A DNA stretch of 64,000 bases, taken from Zhengitettix transpicula. Its lineage: Eukaryota; Arthropoda; Insecta; Orthoptera; Tetrigidae. Of this stretch, positions 46,945-56,310 are shown in pieces. The notes under the pieces were generated by a model, which made no database searches, was not told where the DNA came from, and saw only the letters and a program-made list of their open reading frames with translations. The stretch lies in NCBI GenBank assembly GCA_037074705.1, contig CM073594.1, forward strand, positions 75,130,509-75,194,508, given 5' to 3'. Positions within the stretch are counted from its first letter, which is position 1, and every line of letters starts with the position of its first letter. Both the position numbers and the translations under genes were made by a program.

Positions 46945-47212
46945 TTGGCAAGTTTTTAGTCTACAATTTAGAAATTAAAAACAAAAGTATTTGTAATACT
47001 TTTTGATGGATTAATGTGTTCCACGACCGTAGTTTTTCCATCTCTTTTCATTCGGAAGTGGAGAATCAGTCGAGGTTTCAACGTAATTACAAATATTGTA
47101 GCTTTTGTTGTCATTTGCTACTTTTTTCGATGTGGGGGATGAAACCGCACTAAGTCGTCCTAGTGTAATGGACGGGGCGATTACATGCGCAACGTTACAA
47201 GTAAAACGTGGC

Positions 47213-47222
47213 GTGACGTCAC
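47213..47222. promoter_or_regulatory. GTGACGTCAC palindrome upstream of S6
   Basis: A full 10-bp CRE-like palindrome, about 110 bp upstream of a family S copy and outside it. Confidence 0.3.
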
Positions 47223-47334
47223 AACATTAGCACACGGGGGTCACGGTGACTGAGGAACCAATAACAAGCAGCCGAAAAATTATTCATTAGTCTCGCGCAG
47301 ACGAGTTGATCACGAAACCGATAATGTTTCTGAG

Positions 47335-47711
47335 TCTCGGCCTGTTTTTAAGAGGTGTATGTTCCGCGGACACAGACTTTGGGCATACGGTAAGAGTTGT
47401 TCGTTGTTCCCATTGGAAACTGGTCGAGGCTCAGAGAATGGAATGCTGCGTCCCCACAGAAAACTCCTCTTCAGCTATCGGAAGGGTGTGGGACAAGTAC
47501 CCAATGCCCGACCTACCTGTTACTGGTTTTTTAGGGTTTTTCCTGCATTACTTTTAAGCGAACGTCGGGTAGGATCCTTTAACTACAGTCCGGAGACCCT
47601 AGTTAATCCTTGGCTATCTTCCTCTACCCTTCCACATCCCCCCCTTTCAAAACGCTTTCTATGCTATTAAAGGGGAGTTGCCACCATGTGGATTACCCTC
47701 ATGTAGCCCGA
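47335..47711 (+). repeat. Family S retroposon, copy S6
   Basis: Starts inside the family at CTCGGCCTGTTTTTAAGAGG (5'-truncated) and ends CTCATGTAGCCCGAAACAAT followed by an A-rich tail AAAATAATAAAAAATAAAA. The tail has drifted from pure poly-A. Frames at 47306-47557 and 47359-47670 repeat family peptides (AIGRVWDKYPMPDLP, RVFPALLLSERRVGSFNYSP). Confidence 0.78.
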
Positions 47712-47747
47712 AACAATAAAATAATAAAAAATAAAATGTTAATTAGA

Positions 47748-47995
47748 ACAGTCGGCCATCCGCCAGCTAAACAGGTCGTGGCATGGAGAACGGAATGCTG
47801 GTTCCTCTCAGCAAACTGAACTCCCGTCATCCGAGGAAGGGTGTGGGACAGGTTTATCTATGGTTTGCCCTGCACCACCTTTAGGCGAATTGCAATGGAG
47901 TCACCACTTGCCTACCTTGGTATACCAATCCGCATTCCCCTTTGCAAATCCCTTCCGATGCTATTAAAGGGGAGTTGCCACTACTCTAAAAAAAA
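47748..47995 (+). repeat. Family S retroposon, divergent copy S7
   Basis: Starts AACAGTCGGCCATCCGCC, lacks an internal segment relative to S3, and ends TTAAAGGGGAGTTGCCACTA then CTCTAAAAAAAA. It lies just behind the tail of S6 in the same orientation. Confidence 0.72.
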
Positions 47996-50617
47996 GAATT
48001 ACAGACGGCGAATCGGAAATGAGACCAATTTAGTCATTGAAATTGTTAAATTTTATCCTCCCTTTATGTTATTGGCCGTTAAAATAAAAGGCTGAATGCA
48101 CGAAAGTTAAAAAAAATAACTTATTTTCATGAATCGATCTTAATAGGCGAAGTCAAGATATTTCTACAACTTCTTTTTTAAAAAACGGAAAATATATGGA
48201 AATCGTCAAGCAGTCGAGGCTTCAACTAAATTTCAAATATTGTATCTTTGGTGTGACTTGATACCTTTGACGAATACAAAATAAATACAGAGTTTGGTTT
48301 AACACAAAATAAAATATGGCTTTACTTTTTGAAATTAATGTTATTGTTTAACAGCTTAACCAGGAAAATTTGTAAAATCTTCGCCTTGAAACGTGTAAAT
48401 AAAACGATGTGATTAAGAGAAATAAAACAAACTTGTAAAGCATGGGAGCACGTAAATAAACTGAAGGAGAACGGACTGATAAAAGTTGGTACTACTTTTC
48501 AGCCCCCATCCTTAAACCCTATTCTCCCGCCGCCGGTTTCCATTAATATTTTTTTTCGTCCGTAATTTGTGTCGTAAGTTACGGTGAAAGAAGATATTAT
48601 TTGTAAAATACGAGGGGGGGGGGCAGATATGAGCAGAATTCCAAAGTTCTTAGTTGAGAGTTGTAATGAAATAGTGCGGGGAAGGGGAGTTTGGAGGTTA
48701 AGGGGGTTGGGGACGTTGAAAAAGAGGCAGATATTGACTTGATGCTCCAGTCTCTTCTTCAGGGAGCCGACGGTCAGAAAATATTCTCCCGCACTCTCTA
48801 TCGTTTGATGGAAGAGTGGGAACTTCTTTTTGTGTCTGGAAAGTTAAGGGTGGTTTTAGACAGTTAGTTCATACTGCGGCCAGTTTGGCGAAAGGGGTAA
48901 GTAGATATGAAGGAGGTGAATGGGAGGAAGACGTAAAGGACAGGTGAGGACCAAAGGAGAAACGAAGAAGGAAAACCTCGTATATAGTTGGGGAAACTTT
49001 AAAACTTCTCGTCGAGCATTAACTATTATCTTAATGTCCCCCATTTTAAGTTGCAGCCCTCAGAAAGTTTTCCCGCCAGTTGCCTAACAAGAAGAGGGAA
49101 ATAATTTATTATAAATATGAAAAACGTCGGGGTAGGGGAGGAATTAATGGTGGATATTATTTTAGGTGAGTTACGGTGGACACTGGAGATAAAAGATCTT
49201 TTTCTTCCAGTTCTAAAAGGGAGAAAAACACGAAAATGTTACGTCCTCACCTTACTCTCAAGAAAGAAACAATGAAATAAAGAAAAGGACTGATTAAAAT
49301 ATAATATTAAAGAATACATATGAAGGATAACTAAGAAATAGCGACGAAAGACTTGCATGGATAATTTTTAATAATAAAGGAAAAATGAAAAAAAAATGTA
49401 ATATACATAAGAAGGACAAAACTGAGAAAAAGAGATAAATAAATAAGAAAGAAGGAAATATAAAAAAATATAATTAGAAATATACTAATTAGATAGAAAT
49501 ATACAAATTATATACCATAGTAAAGCAAATAATTAGTATACTTTTTCTGATTTCAATAAATAAAAATTATCAAGGATAAAGAGAAACGAAGAAGTAAGAA
49601 GCAAGTAACGAAGAACGGAAATAAATTGAAGAGTAAAATGATAGAAAGAAATTAGTTTATGACCGAAATGGCAAAAAAATAAGGTGAATTGAGGAAATGA
49701 AACAAAGAATGATTGAAGAAATAAAAAAAAGAGCTATAAGTAAAAGGATAAAGTAAGGAGAAATTGGATACAGTCAATAAGGAAGTGAAAAAAGACACGC
49801 AGCTGTCTAGAGTCTAGATATACGAAGGGGGAAAAAGTCTGTGTGGACCAAGAAACTGAAACGGGTAAAACTCAAACGACATCAAAGCGGCGTGATGTCA
49901 TCAGCTGTGGAAACTGGAAAAAAAATTGTGTGCGTAGTTACATTTTCATATGCTTGTAAAGTCCTTTTTAATACCCCGTATATATACATACAGAGTGTGG
50001 GTGTAGGAGCGGCTTGCTAATTATTGCACTTTGAGTTTCCACAGAGATGGAGCTGTGATTCTCGTGTTTGCTGAGCGGCAAAGCAAGGATATTATTAGTA
50101 TTGTTGTAGGTAGGTAGATAATGGTGTTGGTGGTGTTCTCTCTCTGGCGATTGTCGACTGTGCTGACGGTTGGCAGCATTGTTGTTTCTGACACGAGGGA
50201 GTGCTGTTGTTATTGCGTCACTGACTGAATGAATCAAAGCGATTTTCGCGTCTCCTCTCTCACAGATCGAGTAACAGAACCCGCTGGAGAAGACGCTAAT
50301 GAGGTTACTGGTGGGAAAAACCACCTGCACCTAAAACTGCGACGAACAAAGATAAACGGAATTAAATATATTATTTTAAATAGAGAGTCAATATATCTGG
50401 GGAATCGAGAAGAGGAAAGAATTCTATTGAATCTCAAATGAAAGGACAAACGATCAAATCATATTTGATCAGTTCATTTGAGGCATCAGACGGATTTCTA
50501 TCAGGGAACGAATGTTGAGGATTCACTTCAGATACAAAATTTTGCTGAAGTTTTCGTCGGTCTACTTCGATGTCGAAGAAGTTTCAGAAGTAGAGTCAGA
50601 TATATATATCTTGGTCT

Positions 50618-50619
<2 letters not shown>
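47996..50619. other. Non-coding DNA with a purine-rich domain
   Basis: At about 49255-49830 the plus strand is strongly purine-rich (AAAGAAAG, AAGGAAAT and similar) over more than 500 bp. The minus-strand frame at 49968-50330 (120 codons) has an Asn/His/Gln-rich segment (NNNAANRQHSRQ...HHQHH) of the type seen in insect low-complexity proteins. It is unrecognised and no splice structure was established. Confidence 0.4.

Positions 50620-50659
<40 letters not shown>
50620..50659. repeat. (AT)n microsatellite, about 20 units
   Basis: A pure AT run that ends directly at the terminus of F7. Confidence 0.97.
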
Positions 50660-50663
<4 letters not shown>

Positions 50664-52293
50664 AATGCATTTAATATAATGCATTGGATTGGAGACGGCG
50701 CACGTGTCGTGGAGAGAGTGCGTGGGAGGGGTAGCCGCGGGTCCTGTCACGAGGTGACAAGACGGGGCGCTAAGACATTTATCTGGGATGAGTGCTGGTG
50801 AGCGGCAGAGAGGAAGCCGTAATTTGTAGACACAGTGTGACGATGCGGCAATTAGGTCTAAAGAGTAAGTGCGGGTCCAGTAGCTTATTGATTTGGGAAA
50901 CGGCGTGAAGAATTCGTAAGGCAGAACGTGGGCGAGCAGATGTTCCCAAAGTGGCTATGTTAGAGCAGGCTATTGTCTCTGACAAATGACCTGACAAGTG
51001 CTTGGGACTTGCAAGAAAAGATTTTGTGCGAGTCGGACAAAAGAGAGCAGCCGACAAGTCATGAGTAATTGCGGGGGCGAAATACTACAGCTGCAAGCAT
51101 GTCTAATGGCGCAATTACTTGTGATGATGAGGGTCCAGGCACTTGTTGACTTGGGATCTGGAGAAATTAGTATCGCGCACTTGTGAGCGGAGAGGTCCAA
51201 AGACAAATTGGATCTGTCGCGAGTGTCGGGTTTCGGGCAGCCGGCGGAAGGACTCCAGTGGCCGGAACGTAAATGAGAGTAATGGGATTCTGTCACCGCG
51301 CCGTTGCGACGTAATTTTGCAGCAAGAGAGAAACAAGGAGGCTAGGGGTATATATAGGGGAAATCACCTATTGTACAGACAGTTGGCGGTTAGCGTGGGG
51401 GCGAGGTGGAGGAGGCATCGAAGAGACAGTTGGCAGTTTGCACGGGAGAGGAGATAGAGACAGTCAGCAGTTGGCAATTAGCACGGGAGAGAGACGGAGG
51501 ACAGTTGGCGGTTAGCGTGGGAGCGAGGTGGAGTTGGACAGTTGGCAGTTAGCACGGGAGAGAGACGGAGGACGCAGCGAAGAGACAGTTAGTGAGTCAG
51601 CGTAGGAGAAGGGTTCTGTGAACATCGACGGTTAGCGTGGGAGAGGAGATGGAGACAATTAGCGTGGGAGAGGAGATAGAGACAGTCAGCAAAACTAAAA
51701 CAGCTATGAACATTTTTAGCATACAGAAGCTCTATCTGTATGAGTACGAGAATTTGACCTGTCTTCGATGGTAGGCGACCTGCATGCAGCAAACGACGTC
51801 AAGGAGTGGCACAACGAACACCTGGAATATTTCACAGTATATGGAGAACCAGATATCGGCGAACCAGTGATATTGTGTTAGAGTCAGTGAGTGAATGTCA
51901 AGGCTATAAAGTGTGTCTCTAAGGAACGAGTCGAAGTAAACCTGAGAAACCGTAAGTTGGAATGTACAATATTAACAGATGTAAACGTTATTAAAGGATA
52001 ACAGTCAGATCTCGTTCTCTTCTTTTGATAATAAAGTTAGAAGCAATCTATAGGTTAAGTTCTTAAAAAATTTAGTAAATACTTTTGTTTAATTTAAAAC
52101 TTAAATGTTGGGTCTTTTTAATAGTTCGATTCTGTCCGTTGTCAAACCCAGTAGAGACCCATGAGAGCAAGAGTTTCTTATTATAATAGTAGAATATAAA
52201 TTCAATTGTAAATTCTTCTTGTGTTAATAAATTTGTTTGTTAAAATCAAAGTAAATATTTTTTTTATTTTATGACCCTGTGTGGATATTACAA
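50660..52293 (-). mobile_element. Family F element, copy F7, enlarged by a minisatellite
   Basis: Starts TTGTAATGCATTT immediately after the (AT)n run and ends GGATATTACAA at 52293. Family boxes occur reversed: AGGATAACAGTCAGATCTCG near 51995 and GTCAAACCCAGTAGAGACCC near 52140. It is about 1.63 kb against about 1 kb for other copies, partly because of a GC-rich insert with a minisatellite. A TATATATA string at 51348-51355 lies just upstream of that array. Frames within it (50478-50801, 50779-51296, 50998-51457) are repeat-derived or unrecognised. Confidence 0.8.
51376..51690 (+). repeat. Minisatellite inside F7
   Basis: At least seven variant units share GACAGTTGGC(G/A)GTTAGC, CGTGGGAG or CACGGGAG, and a (G/C)GAGG or GAGATGGAG end. 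Unit length varies from about 25 to 60 bp, with nested higher-order similarity. Confidence 0.88.
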
Positions 52294-52299
52294 TATATA

Positions 52300-53403
52300 T
52301 TGTAGTAATCACGTTTTAATTTACTAATAAATTTCAAATTAATTTGCGCCAAATTGTAATTACTATTAATTGAAATTCTATAGAAGAAAATTAAAATTAA
52401 ATGATTTGATTTACATTATAGATATCAGAGTTTAAAATATACAACAAAGTTAATTTGTTAAAATCAAATTATTATAATCATTGAAATTATAATACATGTT
52501 GGTACAAACTTGATAATATGCCACGGCTTGATCTCAGGGCCGACTATGGGACCTCCAATAAAGAATATTTACGACAAACAATTAAAATTTGCAAAGTGAG
52601 AAAATTCTTAATTAAACAATCAGTGAAATATTGAAATATAAAATCTGATGATAAATATCATTTTATGTTGGGTTTACATATAATAAAGTAGTTAATTTAC
52701 CTTATCGTTTTGCTGTGCTAAACAGAAAGGGGCTCGTACACACTCGATTATCGTTTAACACTTTCATATACAGGCCATGCTTCACAGAATTTACTTGTGG
52801 TTATTATTTCCACATACAACACTTCCTGCTCGCTGTATTTGAAAATACCAATTGTTTCTCTGTTCTCTCGATGAATAAATTATTAAAATCATCAAAGTTT
52901 GGTTATTCACTTGATAAAATATCCTGGCGCCCAAGAACTGACGAATCGTATGATTCGTGAACGTATGCTAGACTCCGAAATTATCCTTCTTTAGGAAAAT
53001 AAACAGTCGGCATAGTATCGTCGCAGTTGTTTGCCCAAAGACTGGAAACCGGCGACACCTAACACACACCAAGTCTGACAAAATACATTCATCCCTTTAT
53101 CCTGGTGACTCCCAGAAACGCGCTCTGCTACTCTGTCTCCCAAAAACACACACTCCAGCTTTTCATAACATATTCCCCTATGTTATCCCAAAAACTCACT
53201 CGTTCTGAATATGTGAGTTTTCTGACTACTTCCTGCTTTGCCTTCCAGAAAAACACTAAATCTCCGCGCGTCTAGCAATGTTTCACGACAATTCACGGCA
53301 AGCAAGCATATTCTTGTACACAAATCTTATGTTTACGCCGCCAACAATAAAAGTCCAAAAATCTTGTTCATTAATTAATTACTTTTCTTTTTAATTACCA
53401 CAA
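52300..53403 (+). mobile_element. Family F element, copy F8
   Basis: Begins TTGTAGTAATCACG six bases after F7 ends, sharing TATATA with it, in the opposite orientation. It has GCGCCAAATTGTAATTACTA near 52346, a diverged box CTCAGGGCCGACTATGGG near 52534, CGCCGCCAACAATAAAAGTC near 53336, and ends TTAATTACCACAA. The frame at 52715-52960 (81 codons) is unrecognised. Confidence 0.75.
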
Positions 53404-53407
53404 TATT

Positions 53408-54235
53408 TATGTAATACTAATTAGAGGCCAGATTTTAATAATTGGATTGTTAGCGGTACCAATTCTTCAAAGACGACAATGGGTAGGCTAGCTTTGTCGT
53501 GAGCCGCTAGGACTGTCTGAAGGCAGTTGGTCGGTTGTTGTGGTCGCGTGAGGAAATCAGAATCTGGGAGCGGAGAACGAACAGCGTGGCGAGAGTTTAT
53601 ATTCAACCGAGAAAGTTACAAGTTTTTTTAGAATACAAGTATAAAGTTTAGACAGCGAGGTGCTGTGTAAAAAAAACTGCAAAGAGTAATCAAATATTTA
53701 GCGCCAAATTAAGATTCCTGCGTGCACTGAGACCATCATCATTTTCCACTTAAAGACAATGTGTAACGATATGTCTGACTAATGATCCGGAGGTGCAGCA
53801 GATCCAGTTCCCGGAGGAAAATTCGATAACTACGACCATGTGTTTGACAATCAAGTGTAGAGTCAGTGTTTTGTGGCCTATTAGAATAAATTGTGAACCC
53901 CAACCCAGGAATCTAAGTCTGGTACCAGCCGAACATTTTGTAAGTAGAAACCAAGTTAATTAACTACAGTTAAAGGTATTCGTCAGATTAAGTTCTTCTC
54001 GTTTTGGTTTTGATTGTAATTTATTAATTTATAAATTCTATGATTGTGTAACGTAAATACAAAAGTTGTTCTTTACTAGTCAAGCCCAGGTAAACGACCC
54101 TGAAAGAAGAGTTATCAAATTTCTAAACATTGAAACTTTAAATGTATTTAACCTCAGAGAAAATGTTATAAATTTCTATTAAATAAAATAAATATTATCG
54201 TAAAGTTTAAAGTAGTAATTATTTTTGATCCTTCC
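53408..54235 (-). mobile_element. Family F element, copy F9, right edge uncertain
   Basis: Starts at TTATGTAATACTAATTAGAG, four bases after F8, again reversed. It carries GGATTGTTAGCGGTACC (53443), CTGGTACCAG (53919), ATTCGTCAGATTAAGTTC near 53978 and CAAGCCCAGGTAAACGACCC near 54082. The terminal ATTACAA could not be located. Confidence 0.7.
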
Positions 54236-55177
54236 TGTTAAAATAAAATAAATTACGAGAATATAGGACTGAGTACACTGTTCAGAAGTATCAACACCCT
54301 CGCCAGAAAAGACTAATATAACGGTGATATGATCGAAGAAATAAATATTAAAGAGAGCAAACTGGGTATCTTGAATATTTAAAGTTACGAGGACGGATAA
54401 GGTACAGAGAAAGGAAGAATGGCAACTCTGGCTTCAGCAGGGGTTGTAATACTTTGTGCGTTACACATGTAATATTTTAGACGTCACGAGGTAACGATTT
54501 CTCTGATATTTTCATTCTTTTCCAACCCCTCTCGTGTAACATTTTACAGTATTACTATTTTCTTGACCCAAAAAAAATCGTAGTGATAAATTTGATATGT
54601 GAGAATATGACGTAATGTATGCTTTGTAATTTATACCATAAACAGGGGGACGTAAGTAGGAATGGGGTTGTTGGTGGTGGAGGGAATGGTCTTGCTTAGT
54701 ATGCACGAGCTGGAATGGTTTCGGTCTCTTCCACGACGTGACACGAATATTTCACACTTCTCATAAGCGAACGGGGTTGGATAGGGAGAAAAATATTCGC
54801 TCTATAACAATCACCTAAAAAAATTAATAGTGCTGATGCGTGATATATAAACAAAGGAGAAGAAATGTATTGGGAGAATTACGTTCTATTGCGTCTGTCA
54901 AGTTACCATCAGCGTTTTCTTACGATATACTAACGTTGACAATTAATTGCGATTGGAGAAGAAACGTAATTAAACGAAAAATAATTATGTAAAGTATCAG
55001 AATATTATAATATTATAAATAAATGAATTTCATTCAGAAAAAAATTATTAAGCTTATTGCAAAAAAAGATGTATTAAATATACGACGTTTCTTCCTCTTC
55101 TAGGTCCTCATTACATATTATAAAGACGATTTATTTATATGTAAACGAAAAAAACTCTTAGGGTCAAAATTTAACCT
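54236..55177. other. Non-coding AT-rich DNA
   Basis: No gene or repeat recognised. A weak GAAACGTCG-type string (minus) lies near 55092-55105. The frame at 54512-54706 is unsupported. Confidence 0.5.
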
Positions 55178-55353
55178 TCTTATTTATGGTAAATCTTTTT
55201 AAGTTGCCAAAATTTCGTTATTAAAAAACAAACGCAGGGGCTTTCGGCAACAGTCATAAACATATGTAAAAATTTGGTTGTTACATTCAAGAAAACAATA
55301 AAACATTCATCTTGACAATTATTATTATAGCAGATTGTATTTCTTTCCAATCA
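55178..55353 (-). repeat. Inverted partial copy of the 0.48-kb D unit
   Basis: The complement matches 55486-55692: GATTGGAAAGAAATACAATC, ATAATAATAATTGT, TAACAACCAAATTTTTACA, TTTTGGCAACTTAAAAAGAT and TTTACCATAAAT, with small gaps. With the D1 unit it forms a hairpin with a loop of about 130 bp. Confidence 0.8.
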
Positions 55354-55830
55354 CTAAATATTCAAAATTTCACAACTAAATTGTATATATTTTTTATCAA
55401 AGGAACTCGCGGCTTATAGGCTCACTTCTTGCAATTCATTTTCATAAAATTAACTATGAAAATAATCAAAAAACTCTGGAATTTCTAGAGATTGGAAATA
55501 AAAACAATGTATTATCATTATAATAATAATTGTTTTAAACGAATGCTTTATAAAATAAAGGTTTTTTTCCTTAAATGTAACAACCAAATTTTTACTAATG
55601 AATATGACTGTGTGGTCGAAATCTACTGTGTTTTTATTTTAATGAATAAATTTTTGGACAACTTAAAAAAGGTTTACTATAAATTTGTGGATTGTTCTAA
55701 AAAGTTGTATCATAGTTAATTCTGTGAAAATTAATTTAATCGTCTTTTAAATTTACAATTACTGGAATAATAGATTTAAAGTTAGGAATCAAGTTCGAAT
55801 GGGATTTTGGGCCATGCAGCAGGGACGCGA
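55350..55830 (+). repeat. D unit, direct copy 1
   Basis: Starts ATCACTAAATATTCAAAATT and ends GGGATTTTGGGCCATGCAGC then AGGGACGCG. Between are TCAAAGGAACTCGCGGCTTA, TTAAATGTAACAACCAAATT and TGTGGTCGAAATCTACTGTG. The frame at 55492-55719 (75 codons) is broken in the second copy and has an AT-driven composition, so it is not called a gene. Confidence 0.88.
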
Positions 55831-55838
55831 AAAAAGTA

Positions 55839-56310
55839 ATCACTGAAAATTCAAAAATTTATAACTAAATTGTATATATTTTTTTATCAAAGGAACTCGC
55901 GGCTTACAGGCTCACTTTTTGCTATTCATTTTCATAAAATTGAGTATCAAAATAATCGAAAAACTCCGGAATTTGTAGATATTAAAAAGAAAAACAATGC
56001 CCGATAATAATAATTGTTAAAATGAGTGCTTTATAAAAAAATTTTTTTTCTTAAATGTAACAACCAAATTTTTACAAATGAATTTGACATTGTGGTCGAA
56101 ATCTACTGTGTTTTTATTTTAATACATAAATTTTTGGAAAACTAAAAAAAGTTTTACTATAAATTTGTTGATTGTTTTAAAAAGTTGTTTAATAGTTAGT
56201 TCTATGAAAATTAATTTAATCTTCTTTTAAATTTAGAATTACTGGAATAATAGATTTAAAGTTATGAGTCAATTTTGAAGGGGATTTTGGGCCATGCAGC
56301 AGGGACGCGG
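55839..56310 (+). repeat. D unit, direct copy 2
   Basis: About 85-90 percent like copy 1 by eye, offset by about 489 bp, with the same end GGGCCATGCAGCAGGGACGC. A shortened string at 9230-9247 resembles the same end. Confidence 0.88.

Larger units (their letters stand above)
43972..47330. other. Non-coding DNA
   Basis: GC-richer at 43980-44480 and 45170-45780. The 91-codon frame at 45485-45760 overlaps one on the opposite strand and is Thr/Arg/Asp-rich; unrecognised. A TGACGTCA palindrome lies at 47214-47221. Confidence 0.45.

Noticed and set aside
50478..50801. 107-codon frame with a long run of alternating Ile and Tyr
   Set aside because: The run is the (AT)n microsatellite in translation, and the rest falls inside F7.
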